Of a stretch of 64,000 bases of DNA, positions 38,501 through 51,777 are shown in pieces. The notes under the pieces are model-generated. The model was not told where the DNA came from. It saw nothing but the letters and a program-made list of their open reading frames with translations, and did not search any database. Origin of the DNA: Glandiceps talaboti. Its lineage: Eukaryota; Hemichordata; Enteropneusta; Spengelidae. The stretch lies in the NCBI RefSeq assembly GCF_964340395.1, contig NC_135552.1, positions 25,303,181-25,367,180 of the forward strand. The letters run 5' to 3'. The stretch's first letter is position 1, and every line of letters begins with the position of its first letter. Made by a program: the position numbers and the translations under genes.

Positions 38501-39870
38501 CTGTAACTATAGTGATCGAACTGTAATGAACTGTAACTATAGTGATCGAACTGTAATGAACTGTAACTATAGTGATCGAAATGTAATGAACTGTAACTAT
38601 AGTGATCGAAATGTAATGAACTGTAACTATAGTGATCGAAATGTAATGAACTGTAACTATAGTGATCGAAATGTAATGAACTGTAACTATAGTGATCGAA
38701 ATGTAATGAACTGTAACTATAGTGATCGAAATGTAATGAACTGTAACTATAGTGATCGAAATGTAATGAACTGTAACTATAGTGATCGAAATGTAATGAA
38801 CTGTAACTATAGTGATCGAAATGTAATGAACTGTAACTATAGTGATCGAAATGTAATGAACTGTAACTATAGTGATCGAAATGTAATGAACTGTAACTAT
38901 AGTGATCGAAATGTAATGAACTGTAACTATAGTGATCGAAATGTAATGAACTGTAACTATAGTGATCGAACTGTAATGAACTGTAACTATAGTGATCGAA
39001 ATGTAATGAACTGTAACTATAGTGATCGAACTGTAATGAACTGTAACTATAGTGATCGAAATGTAATGAACTGTAACTATAGTGATCGAAATGTAATGAA
39101 CTGTAACTATAGTGATCGAAATGTAATGAACTGTAACTATAGTGATCGAAATGTATTGTGCTGTAACTATAGTGATCGAAATGTAATGAACTGTAACTAT
39201 AGTGATCGAACTGTAATGAACTGTAACTATAGTGATCGAAATGTAATGAACTGTAACTATAGTGATCGAAATGTAATGAACTGTAACTATAGTGATCGAA
39301 ATGTAATGAACTGTAACTATAGTGATCGAAATGTAATGAACTGTAACTATAGTGATCGAAATGTAATGAACTGTAACTATAGTGATCGAAATGTAATGAA
39401 CTGTAACTATAGTGATCGAAATGTATTGTGCTGTAACTATAGTGATCGAAATGTATTGTGCTGTAACTATAGTGATCGAAATGTATTGTGCTGTAACTAT
39501 AGTGATCGAAATGTAATGAACTGTAACTATAGTGATCGAACTGTATTGTGCTGTAACTATAGTGATCGAAATGTAATGAACTGTAACTATAGTGATCGAA
39601 CTGTATTGTGCTGTAACTATAGTGATCGAAATGTAATGAACTGTAACTATAGTGATCGAACTGTAATGAACTGTAACTATAGTGATCGAAATGTAATGAA
39701 CTGTAACTATAGTGATCGAAATGTAATGAACTGTAACTATAGTGATCGAAACGTAATGAACTGTAACTATAGTGATCGAAATGTAATGAACTGTAACTAT
39801 AGTGATCGAACTGTAATGAACTGTAACTGTAGTGATCGAACTGTAATGAACTGTAACTATAGTGATCGAA
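35521..39870. repeat. Higher-order block 1 of the 30-bp satellite (145 units)
   Basis: The order of unit types from 35521 matches that from 39871 after allowing for a few whole-unit changes. Block 1 has an extra 570 bp (19 units, about 36121-36690) relative to block 2. Marker units such as the ctgtaaccat variant at 37561 recur at 41281. Confidence 0.8.
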
Positions 39871-42800
39871 ATGTATTGTGCTGTAACTATAGTGATCGAA
39901 ATGTAATGAACTGTAACTATAGTGATCGAACTGTATTGTGCTGTAACTATAGTGATCGAAATGTAATGAACTGTAACTATAGTGATCGAAATGTAATGAA
40001 CTGTAACTATAGTGATCGAAATGTAATGAACTGTAACTATAGTGATCGAAATGTAATGAACTGTAACTATAGTGATCGAAATGTAATGAACTGTAACTAT
40101 AGTGATCGAAATGTAATGAACTGTAACTATAGTGATCGAAATGTAATGAACTGTAACTATAGTGATCGAAATGTAATGAACTGTAACTATAGTGATCGAA
40201 ATGTAATGAACTGTAACTATAGTGATCGAACTGTAATGAACTGTAACTATAGTGATCGAAATGTAATGAACTGTAACTATAGTGATCGAACTGTAATGAA
40301 CTGTAACTATAGTGATCGAAATGTATTGTGCTGTAACTATAGTGATCGAACTGTAATGAACTGTAACTATAGTGATCGAAATGTATTGTGCTGTAACTAT
40401 AGTGATCGAAATGTAATGAACTGTAACTATAGTGATCGAACTGTAATGAACTGTAACTATAGTGATCGAAATGTAATGAACTGTAACTATAGTGATCGAA
40501 ATGTAATGAACTGTAACTATAGTGATCGAAATGTAATGAACTGTAACTATAGTGATCGAAATGTATTGTGCTGTAACTATAGTGATCGAAATGTATTGTG
40601 CTGTAACTATAGTGATCGAAATGTATTGTGCTGTAACTATAGTGATCGAAATGTATTGTGCTGTAACTATAGTGATCGAACTGTAATGAACTGTAACTAT
40701 AGTGATCGAACTGTAATGAACTGTAACTATAGTGATCGAAATGTAATGAACTGTAACTATAGTGATCGAAATGTAATGAACTGTAACTATAGTGATCGAA
40801 ATGTATTGTGCTGTAACTATAGTGATCGAAATGTAATGAACTGTAACTATAGTGATCGAAATGTAATGAACTGTAACTATAGTGATCGAACTGTAATGAA
40901 CTGTAACTATAGTGATCGAAATGTATTGTGCTGTAACTATAGTGATCGAAATGTATTGTGCTGTAACTATAGTGATCGAAATGTAATGAACTGTAACTAT
41001 AGTGATCGAAATGTAATGAACTGTAACTATAGTGATCGAAATGTAATGAACTGTAACTATAGTGATCGAACTGTATTGTGCTGTAACTATAGTGATCGAA
41101 ATGTAATGAACTGTAACTATAGTGATCGAACTGTAATGAACTGTAACTATAGTGATCGAAATGTAATGAACTGTAACTATAGTGATCGAACTGTAATGAA
41201 CTGTAACTATAGTGATCGAAATGTAATGAACTGTAACTATAGTGATCGAACTGTAATGAACTGTAACTATAGTGATCGAACTGTAATGAACTGTAACCAT
41301 AGTGATCGAACTGTAATGAACTGTAACTATAGTGATCGAAATGTAATGAACTGTAACTATAGTGATCGAAATGTATTGTGCTGTAACTATAGTGATCGAA
41401 ATGTATTGTGCTGTAACTATAGTGATCGAAATGTAATGAACTGTAACTATAGTGATCGAAATGTATTGTGCTGTAACTATAGTGATCGAAATGTAATGAA
41501 CTGTAACTATAGTGATCGAAATGTAATGAACTGTAACTATAGTGATCGAAATGTAATGAACTGTAACTATAGTGATCGAACTGTAATGAACTGTAACTAT
41601 AGTGATCGAAATGTAATGAACTGTAACTATAGTGATCGAAATGTAATGAACTGTAACTATAGTGATCGAAATGTAATGAACTGTAACTATAGTGATCGAA
41701 CTGTAATGAACTGTAACTATAGTGATCGAAATGTAATGAACTGTAACTATAGTGATCGAAATGTATTGTGCTGTAACTATAGTGATCGAAATGTATTGTG
41801 CTGTAACTATAGTGATCGAACTGTATTGTGCTGTAACTATAGTGATCGAAATGTAATGAACTGTAACTATAGTGATCGAACTGTATTGTGCTGTAACTAT
41901 AGTGATCGAAATGTAATGAACTGTAACTATAGTGATCGAACTGTAATGAACTGTAACTATAGTGATCGAAATGTAATGAACTGTAACTATAGTGATCGAA
42001 ATGTAATGAACTGTAACTATAGTGATCGAAATGTAATGAACTGTAACTATAGTGATCGAACTGTAATGAACTGTAACTATAGTGATCGAAATGTAATGAA
42101 CTGTAACTATAGTGATCGAAATGTAATGAACTGTAACTATAGTGATCGAAATGTAATGAACTGTAACTATAGTGATCGAAATGTAATGAACTGTAACTAT
42201 AGTGATCGAACTGTATTGTGCTGTAACTATAGTGATCGAAATGTAATGAACTGTAACTATAGTGATCGAACTGTAATGAACTGTAACTATAGTGATCGAA
42301 CTGTAATGAACTGTAACTATAGTGATCGAAATGTAATGAACTGTAACTATAGTGATCGAAATGTAATGAACTGTAACTATAGTGATCGAAATGTAATGAA
42401 CTGTAACTATAGTGATCGAAATGTAATGAACTGTAACTATAGTGATCGAAATGTAATGAACTGTAACTATAGTGATCGAAATGTAATGAACTGTAACTAT
42501 AGTGATCGAAATGTAATGAACTGTAACTATAGTGATCGAAATGTAATGAACTGTAACTATAGTGATCGAAATGTAATGAACTGTAACTATAGTGATCGAA
42601 ATGTAATGAACTGTAACTATAGTGATCGAAATGTAATGAACTGTAACTATAGTGATCGAAATGTAATGAACTGTAACTATAGTGATCGAAATGTAATGAA
42701 CTGTAACTATAGTGATCGAAATGTAATGAACTGTAACTATAGTGATCGAACTGTAATGAACTGTAACTATAGTGATCGAAATGTAATGAACTGTAACTAT

Positions 42801-43650
42801 AGTGATCGAACTGTAATGAACTGTAACTATAGTGATCGAAATGTAATGAACTGTAACTATAGTGATCGAAATGTAATGAACTGTAACTATAGTGATCGAA
42901 ATGTAATGAACTGTAACTATAGTGATCGAAATGTATTGTGCTGTAACTATAGTGATCGAAATGTAATGAACTGTAACTATAGTGATCGAACTGTAATGAA
43001 CTGTAACTATAGTGATCGAAATGTAATGAACTGTAACTATAGTGATCGAAATGTAATGAACTGTAACTATAGTGATCGAAATGTAATGAACTGTAACTAT
43101 AGTGATCGAAATGTAATGAACTGTAACTATAGTGATCGAAATGTAATGAACTGTAACTATAGTGATCGAAATGTAATGAACTGTAACTATAGTGATCGAA
43201 ATGTATTGTGCTGTAACTATAGTGATCGAAATGTATTGTGCTGTAACTATAGTGATCGAAATGTATTGTGCTGTAACTATAGTGATCGAAATGTAATGAA
43301 CTGTAACTATAGTGATCGAACTGTATTGTGCTGTAACTATAGTGATCGAAATGTAATGAACTGTAACTATAGTGATCGAACTGTATTGTGCTGTAACTAT
43401 AGTGATCGAAATGTAATGAACTGTAACTATAGTGATCGAACTGTAATGAACTGTAACTATAGTGATCGAAATGTAATGAACTGTAACTATAGTGATCGAA
43501 ATGTAATGAACTGTAACTATAGTGATCGAAATGTAATGAACTGTAACTATAGTGATCGAAATGTAATGAACTGTAACTATAGTGATCGAACTGTAATGAA
43601 CTGTAACTATAGTGATCGAACTGTAATGAACTGTAACTATAGTGATCGAA
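39871..43650. repeat. Higher-order block 2 of the 30-bp satellite (126 units)
   Basis: Collinear with block 1: for example the sequences of unit types from 37561 to about 38220 and from 41281 to 41940 are the same unit by unit, then resume after shifts of one or two units. After 43650 the match stops, where units with tattgaac appear. Confidence 0.8.
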
Positions 43651-46600
43651 ATGTATTGAACTGTAACTATAGTGATCGAAATGTAATGAACTGTAACTAT
43701 AGTGATCGAAATGTAATGAACTGTAACTATAGTGATCGAACTGTATTGAACTGTAACTATAGTGATCGAAATGTATTGTGCTGTAACTATAGTGATCGAA
43801 ATGTAATGAACTGTAACTATAGTGATCGAACTGTATTGAACTGTAACTATAGTGATCGAAATGTATTGTGCTGTAACTATAGTGATCGAAATGTATTGTG
43901 CTGTAACTATAGTGATCGAAATGTAATGAACTGTAACTATAGTGATCGAAATGTAATGAACTGTAACTATAGTGATCGAAATGTATTGTGCTGTAACTAT
44001 AGTGATCGAAATGTAATGAACTGTAACTATAGTGATCGAAATGTATTGTGCTGTAACTATAGTGATCGAAATGTATTGTGCTGTAACTATAGTGATCGAA
44101 ATGTAATGAACTGTAACTATAGTGATCGAAATGTAATGAACTGTAACTATAGTGATCGAACTGTAATGAACTGTAACTATAGTGATCGAAATGTAATGAA
44201 CTGTAACTATAGTGATCGAAATGTAATGAACTGTAACTATAGTGATCGAAATGTAATGAACTGTAACTATAGTGATCGAAATGTAATGAACTGTAACTAT
44301 AGTGATCGAACTGTAATGAACTGTAACTATAGTGATCGAAATGTAATGAACTGTAACTATAGTGATCGAACTGTAATGAACTGTAACTATAGTGATCGAA
44401 ATGTATTGTGCTGTAACTATAGTGATCGAAATGTAATGAACTGTAACTATAGTGATCGAAATGTAATGAACTGTAACTATAGTGATCGAACTGTAATGAA
44501 CTGTAACTATAGTGATCGAAATGTATTGTGCTGTAACTATAGTGATCGAACTGTAATGAACTGTAACTATAGTGATCGAACTGTATTGTGCTGTAACTAT
44601 AGTGATCGAAATGTAATGAACTGTAACTATAGTGATCGAACTGTATTGTGCTGTAACTATAGTGATCGAAATGTAATGAACTGTAACTATAGTGATCGAA
44701 ATGTAATGAACTGTAACTATAGTGATCGAAATGTATTGTGCTGTAACTATAGTGATCGAACTGTAATGAACTGTAACTATAGTGATCGAACTGTATTGTG
44801 CTGTAACTATAGTGATCGAAATGTAATGAACTGTAACTATAGTGATCGAACTGTATTGTGCTGTAACTATAGTGATCGAACTGTAATGAACTGTAACTAT
44901 AGTGATCGAACTGTAATGAACTGTAACTATAGTGATCGAACTGTATTGTGCTGTAACTATAGTGATCGAACTGTAATGAACTGTAACTATAGTGATCGAA
45001 ATGTAATGAACTGTAACTATAGTGATCGAAATGTAATGAACTGTAACTATAGTGATCGAAACGTAATGAACTGTAACTATAGTGATCGAAATGTAATGAA
45101 CTGTAACTATAGTGATCGAAATGTAATGAACTGTAACTATAGTGATCGAACTGTAATGAACTGTAACTATAGTGATCGAACTGTAATGAACTGTAACTAT
45201 AGTGATCGAAATGTAATGAACTGTAACTATAGTGATCGAAATGTAATGAACTGTAACTATAGTGATCGAAATGTAATGAACTGTAACTATAGTGATCGAA
45301 ATGTAATGAACTGTAACTATAGTGATCGAAATGTAATGAACTGTAACTATAGTGATCGAAATGTAATGAACTGTAACTATAGTGATCGAAATGTAATGAA
45401 CTGTAACTATAGTGATCGAAATGTAATGAACTGTAACTATAGTGATCGAAATGTAATGAACTGTAACTATAGTGATCGAAATGTAATGAACTGTAACTAT
45501 AGTGATCGAACTGTAATGAACTGTAACTATAGTGATCGAAATGTATTGTGCTGTAACTATAGTGATCGAACTGTAATGAACTGTAACTATAGTGATCGAA
45601 CTGTATTGTGCTGTAACTATAGTGATCGAACTGTAATGAACTGTAACTATAGTGATCGAAATGTATTGTGCTGTAACTATAGTGATCGAAATGTAATGAA
45701 CTGTAACTATAGTGATCGAAATGTAATGAACTGTAACTATAGTGATCGAAATGTAATGAACTGTAACTATAGTGATCGAAATGTATTGTGCTGTAACTAT
45801 AGTGATCGAAATGTAATGAACTGTAACTATAGTGATCGAAATGTAATGAACTGTAACTATAGTGATCGAAATGTAATGAACTGTAACTATAGTGATCGAA
45901 ATGTAATGAACTGTAACTATAGTGATCGAAATGTAATGAACTGTAACTATAGTGATCGAAATGTAATGAACTGTAACTATAGTGATCGAAATGTAATGAA
46001 CTGTAACTATAGTGATCGAAATGTAATGAACTGTAACTATAGTGATCGAACTGTAATGAACTGTAACTATAGTGATCGAACTGTAATGAACTGTAACTAT
46101 AGTGATCGAAATGTAATGAACTGTAACTATAGTGATCGAAATGTAATGAACTGTAACTATAGTGATCGAAATGTAATGAACTGTAACTATAGTGATCGAA
46201 ATGTAATGAACTGTAACTATAGTGATCGAAATGTAATGAACTGTAACTATAGTGATCGAAATGTAATGAACTGTAACTATAGTGATCGAAATGTATTGTG
46301 CTGTAACTATAGTGATCGAAATGTAATGAACTGTAACTATAGTGATCGAAATGTAATGAACTGTAACTATAGTGATCGAACTGTAATGAACTGTAACTAT
46401 AGTGATCGAAATGTAATGAACTGTAACTATAGTGATCGAAATGTAATGAACTGTAACTATAGTGATCGAAATGTAATGAACTGTAACTATAGTGATCGAA
46501 CTGTAATGAACTGTAACTATAGTGATCGAAATGTAATGAACTGTAACTATAGTGATCGAAATGTAATGAACTGTAACTATAGTGATCGAAATGTAATGAA

Positions 46601-46810
46601 CTGTAACTATAGTGATCGAAATGTAATGAACTGTAACTATAGTGATCGAACTGTAATGAACTGTAACTATAGTGATCGAAATGTAATGAACTGTAACTAT
46701 AGTGATCGAAATGTATTGTGCTGTAACTATAGTGATCGAACAGTGATCGAACAGTGATCGAACTATAATGAACTGTGACTATAGTGATCCCACTGTATTG
46801 TGTTGTAGCC

Positions 46811-48983
46811 ACATAGACTTGTCCTGTAATGCATGAACTGTCATTATCATATGATCGAACTGTGTGATGACCAGATTTCAAATGTCGAATGTTTTTGTTA
46901 TACGACATGTGGACAGCGTCGGGCAAATATAAGACACGTAAAAACACAAATAAATGTCAATATTCTATTAAGTTTTTTTCCACGCTCTCAGCTGTCCTCT
47001 ATAGTCTGTACGATACGACGTGTTGTGCATGCCACGCCTATCAGCCATATCAAACCACTCATCTTTACGGCAACCTTTAACAGGCCATGCAGAGGTAATA
47101 TTTTTAGTTGCGTCAGGAGAAAAGGTGTATTCTGGCTTAGGGAGCCTTCAGTATTCACAATGGGGGGGGGGGGCGGAGGAAATCACACATGGTCCGTTAA
47201 GAAAAACATGACCCTCCCCCATTCTCCTTTTGTAAAAAGTGACCCTCCCCTTTGTCCCATCATCATCATCATCGTCACCATCATATTTTAACAACAACAT
47301 TCGCGGACAGTGTGAGTGATAAAGTGAGATGGTACACTCAACAAAATGCATCGTTTTATTTAACAATTTTCTTCATTGTATGTATATTTAATTTTGTATT
47401 TTGGCATGTAAAGTACTCGTAAAAATAAATGTTGAGTGCTCATCTCACTTTTACATATCAAAACACACAATACAAATTTACAATAATTGAATCTTCAATT
47501 TCGTCACAAAACTACGGATTGTAAAATGTGACCTGCCCCTAAATATTGTAATGCAAACTATGACCCTCCCCCAAGAACAGATTTGTAAAATGTGACCCAC
47601 CTCCCCCCCCCCCGTAAATACTGAAGGCTCCCTTACGAGAATGACCAGCATAAAAAGAAGACTGATTAGGGCTGAATGACACGAACATCTTAGTCTACTT
47701 TCCTTCCTATCAGATAATACACTTTAGTGAGTATTATACGAATAGAACCTTTCATCCTTTCAAGTAACAGCTCTTTATTTCAAAACGACAGCGTGCGTGG
47801 CTTATAAGCCCAATGACAATGTCAGCACTGCCTAAATAGAGCTCCAAGAAAAATGTATCATTTTTATGTTTCTGAAATACAGGATTAGTCGTTGTACATG
47901 TGTCCTTGTACCATTTTCATCTAAATGACACGTTTTGGGTTTTCACAAACTTGTCAGTGTCAGCAATTATAGATAATTATAGTAACATACAGGCTGAAAC
48001 GTTGAATAAAGAGAATGACTGTAACGGTATACGCCGGTTAACCTTCAAAGGTATTTAACTAATTCCCAACCGTCATGTCCTGTCTTAATTATAGCGTTCT
48101 ATAGAAACAATTACTTGGGAGTAATGGTGAAAAGTAGACACGAACACACATTCAAATCACACTAAAACATTGAAAGACAAATATTGATTTCCTCTGTAAT
48201 TTGCAATCATATCCTGAGTAATGATACCTGCCATAACACGAAATCCACCCAAATTTTAAAACATTAATATTATGGTTTGAAAATTGTTTTATTCTGTGCA
48301 AGAAGAAAACTATAGCTATACCTCAAATCATAATGTATGTTTTCATTTTTATGTTACAAAACATGTTGTTGTTCTCGATATTAACAGATAACTATTAAAG
48401 TGAACGTACGTACCGACAAGGTTTTACGATTCACACTGAATTGATATTCCGTGTGAATAGATAGTAATAACATGTAGGCTTTGTGTTTGTTGGTAATGTT
48501 GCAACATTGCGATGAAAAAATAATCCCCTAGACAGCGTCGAAACGAGGCCTGATGTTTTATACTTTCTATTAAAGATAAAATGAGAACACGATGCTGTCT
48601 TTTACATTGATATCAAACTAAAGAATGCCCTACTGTATTTCCGGTTTGTTCATCAGATGTCACTTAGGAGTACCCTGTTACCGTAACAAACCACTTAACT
48701 TGACGTCCATTTTCATTTCTTCCCCACATATTAAAGTAGTTCTATCCGAGTTTGTTGCTTATTTGACGTGTTTCTTAGCGAGAGGCCTGTACTGAATAGT
48801 GTCTTCTGGATTTCGTTTATTTTATAGGAACTGAATCAACGAAAGTTGAAATTGTCTGAGAGAAGCGTCAGTCGGGTGACTTTTTTTCGGTTTATCATCT
48901 TTGCATGTAAACCTAAACTGCCTACCGACTAGTTTGTAACAACGTGCTAATTATTCATCGTGTACGACTTCGAAGACTGAACG
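46811..48983. other. Intergenic between the satellite and the GPCR gene
   Basis: It contains the G-tract foldback at 47140-47632. The remainder up to 48983 is unremarkable and probably includes the promoter and 5'UTR of the GPCR gene. The open frame at 46833-47291 shows no similarity. Confidence 0.5.
47140..47632. mobile_element. Foldback element with gggagccttcagtatt ends and G tracts
   Basis: 47140-47155 and 47617-47632 are exact reverse complements, each followed inward by a run of G (left) or C (right) and ccctcccc/tttgtaaa pieces. It is a member of the dispersed G-tract family. No coding capacity. Confidence 0.65.
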
Positions 48984-50000
48984 ATGGATACCACGGAGAT
49001 AAATTTTACTAACACTTCGAATTTCGAAGTAAGTTTACCGCAGGGTAAAACCTTCACTCTCGTGCAGACTTTCCAGATCGTTTTCTCGATTATTGGTGTT
49101 GTAGGAAATGCTATAGTTTGTTTCATCTTTACTCGTGTCAGAAAGATGCGTACAGTGACAAACTACTTCATCGTAAGCTTAGCGATAGCAGATCTTCTTG
49201 GTTCTACATTGATGCTTCCATTTCCCTACCCTACGTTCATCACAGCTTCTCCCTTCTTCAGCGAGTTCTACTGCGACGTTTTCTGGTCAGGTATGCTGTT
49301 TTGGGTGTCGGTTAAAGCATCGGTTTTTAACCTGGTTGCCGTCACGTGTGAGCGATACCTAGCCATAGTGTATCCAATACGTCACCAGGTGTATTTCACC
49401 AAAGTGAAAGCTAAAATTGTCATCTTCGTTGTCTGGTGTTTTTCTTTCATTTTTAACACATTCGCCATCTATACCGTCCGCTTCAACAACAGTCGTTGTG
49501 AGATCAGCTGGTCAGAAGTCAACCCAGTGCTTCGCTCTGCTCTCGGAATTATCATCTTTCTACTTTCGTTCTTCATCCCCGTTCTTGTCATGACTATTGC
49601 TTACATACGCATTCTTCTCTCCCTAAAGCAGCAACTCAAAATTTCAGCGACCAACTCATCTACAACCGGTGATGGGAAATCACCGTCAATGATCCGCATC
49701 CGATTGAACGTGGTTAAGACATTATTCATTGTAGTGATAACGTTCACCGTGTGCTGGGCTCCTGACCAATTCTTCTACTTGGCCTATAACTTGGGAATTG
49801 CCTTTGATTACAAGTCGAGTGAGTTGGAAGATTTCTTGGTCATTCTTGCTTATTGTAATTCCTGCTTAAATCCCATAATTTATTCGTTTCAAAATCGTCA
49901 GTTTCGCCAAGGATTTCGCATCGTATTTCTTCGCAGAAATCGAGTGAATAACGACAATAACTCTGCTTGGACAGCCACTTCTGAACATCGAAGTGTGTAA
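48984..50000 (+). CDS. Rhodopsin-family (class A) G-protein-coupled receptor, peptide-receptor type
   Basis: Intronless frame of 338 residues, a normal length for class A. Seven hydrophobic helices are seen. Family landmarks: GN at 41-42 (TM1), LAIAD with Asp70 (TM2), Cys97 and Cys172 for the extracellular disulfide, ERY at 123-125 in place of DRY, Trp151 (TM4), FTVCWAP with Pro260 (TM6) and NPIIY at 296-300 (TM7), then a short helix-8 segment with basic residues. N-terminal glycosylation sites are at Asn7 and Asn10. It is a plasma-membrane receptor coupling to G proteins. The MRTVTNYFIV loop and CWAPDQ..Y..YNLG pattern point to neuropeptide-type receptors (galanin/tachykinin/QRFP-like group), but the ligand cannot be named. 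The ATG at 48984 is the first in frame with a sensible N-terminus. Confidence 0.95.
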   Translation: MDTTEINFTNTSNFEVSLPQGKTFTLVQTFQIVFSIIGVVGNAIVCFIFTRVRKMRTVTNYFIVSLAIADLLGSTLMLPFPYPTFITASPFFSEFYCDVFWSGMLFWVSVKASVFNLVAVTCERYLAIVYPIRHQVYFTKVKAKIVIFVVWCFSFIFNTFAIYTVRFNNSRCEISWSEVNPVLRSALGIIIFLLSFFIPVLVMTIAYIRILLSLKQQLKISATNSSTTGDGKSPSMIRIRLNVVKTLFIVVITFTVCWAPDQFFYLAYNLGIAFDYKSSELEDFLVILAYCNSCLNPIIYSFQNRQFRQGFRIVFLRRNRVNNDNNSAWTATSEHRSV

Positions 50001-51583
50001 CCAGTATTGCTACGATGAAGCATGGTATACGTAGTATATGTATATTGGACATTTCACTGTCGTCGTGCGTTATCACTCGTTGGTTAAAACTATGTGCTGT
50101 AACGTAGAATCTCACCTTCTTGTCAGTTGACTGGCTATGTTACACATGGCGTGTATGGACAATAACGTAAGTTTTGCTGTAGTAAACTAAAGGGAAACGA
50201 TGGAAGCGATAAATTCATCTTGCTTGACTATAATCTTTCTAACTTTGCTATACTTTACTGTTTGGTTCGACAAATGTATTCACTAACATTGTTATGTAAT
50301 ATCGCCTATATATGACGACAGAAACTGAAGTACAGTTATTCCATTTTCATCCATTGTAATACCTGAATACTATTATGGTTTGTATATGATTTAAATGTTG
50401 AAATAGTGGTAGCTCACACAAAGCATATGTAAATATGTTGGTAAGATTTGAAGTAAGCAGAGATACTAATGGCGTCAACATGTTCAATATATACACATTG
50501 TAACGGATGAAATACTAGTAATGCTGACACAACAAATACTGTATGAATGAAATACATTCGTTTATGGGTAGTATTTCAAGTGTACAGACCGAGCTACACT
50601 TACTTGACCGTGTACTATTACTGTTAATACTATAAGAAATAACATGCGTGCATGTCCATAACAGAAGTACTGCGACCTGACTCGTTCATGACTAGTCAGA
50701 CTTGTTCTCAGGCCAGTCTGTTTTTTTTGTCAGACACGAGGTAGACTTGCAGTCATAACTCTGACATCATTAGTCAAACCAATCTTTTGGTATTGTTGGC
50801 CCGTCACATTCAAATCATAATTAATTAGAGGTAGAGATTAGGATGGCCTGTTTGGGACTTATAATCAATGACAATTAACATAATGTTGTGGGTTACTTTC
50901 ATGTACATTGAACATTGTGAAGGGAATGGTAACAGTGTATTTGTAGTGCACGACAGTCCAAGATATGACATCATGTACTGTGTAAGTTAATATAACATCA
51001 CTTTGCACGTCCTTTGCTAAGCCTTGCTACAATGTATGTCTTACTATTATTTCAAAACAGATAAAGCAGGCTTTAATCACGATGATTGAATAGTTAGAGT
51101 AGCCGACTCGAAATCTTGCAAATAGCTAGTCCAAGCCACACTTTAACTGTAGCTTTATAATTCCTATAAATCGCGAAAGATCTAAACCACGATTATGACC
51201 CCCTAGTCAACCCATCTTTTATATTTGAGAAACTAATAGAGTAGATGTTGCTATGTGAATGATTTAGTCTCACGTGTTTTATATACAGAGACTATATACT
51301 CATTGTTATTTGTCATATACACAAACTGAGATTATTAAAAATAACATCTCTGCTGACATACGTTTATTAAAGGCCATCTAATCCAATTTTACCGACTTGA
51401 AATTTATTTTATGAGGACTGGGAAATGATTAAGCTAATACTTGTTTGTTTATTTTACGTCTGTACAACCTTTTTTCAAATGAATTCAATCTCTATATCAA
51501 ATAAATGTACATGAACAAAAGAAGTATAATATATATATACTATCTAGTATGTCGTCTGATGATCACAACGGCGTGAAACACTG
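50001..51583. other. 3' flank of the GPCR gene and intergenic DNA
   Basis: Probably begins with the receptor 3'UTR. No coding segment or clear repeat is recognised. Confidence 0.45.
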
Positions 51584-51777
51584 TGTAACGGTCCTGTGTA
51601 TCTTGCTTGATACTGTGTTATATATATTGTGATGATAGAGAGTATTTATTGGTTGGTTCCTAAACCACCTGTCTTATTTGTTATGCATTATTTTAATGAC
51701 CAGGTGTATTCACCTACTGTTAATTAACATAGTCTTTAAATAGCGAGGAATACAGTACCACGTCGGCTGTTCTACAA
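51584..51777 (+). mobile_element. Possible LTR (solo or 5') of a retroelement
   Basis: Starts TGTAACGG and ends TTCTACA, contains a TATA-like tttaaatag at 51736-51744, and is followed at once by attggtgggagctgaggcag, which looks like a tRNA primer-binding site plus leader. No matching second LTR or gag/pol is seen; the 3' LTR at 58197 is of a different sequence. Tentative. Confidence 0.35.

Larger units (their letters stand above)
34905..46810. repeat. 30-bp satellite array, about 396 units, with higher-order structure
   Basis: From 35041 to 46740 there are 390 consecutive 30-bp units with no insertion or deletion. Each unit carries the palindrome ACTATAGT followed by GATCGAA. Variation is almost wholly at two places: the first base (A or C), and TAATGAAC versus TATTGTGC in positions 4-11, giving four main unit types. 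Rare private changes occur (for example at 35871, 36242, 37422, 39829). Edge units are diverged: at the left, two 32-bp units with ttgtaaccaccc (about 34951 and 35011); at the right, a broken run from 46741 to about 46810. Because the period is a multiple of three, long frames stay open on both strands; I regard these as non-coding. Confidence 0.97.

Noticed and set aside
35041-46740. CACTATAG in each unit on the minus strand, resembling the core of the phage T7 promoter
   Set aside because: Only eight bases match, and no T7-type polymerase is expected in an animal nucleus.
35041-46740. CRISPR-like array
   Set aside because: Units are contiguous 30-mers without unique spacers.
34933-46947. 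Giant open frames (4,004, 3,903 and 2,101 codons) over the satellite as genes
   Set aside because: Frames are open on both strands at once because the 30-bp unit is a multiple of three and lacks stops; unit variation shows no coding pattern. Kept only as a testable finding.
46833-47291. 152-codon open frame right of the satellite
   Set aside because: No domain, composition bias or exon signals; it runs into the G-tract repeat.
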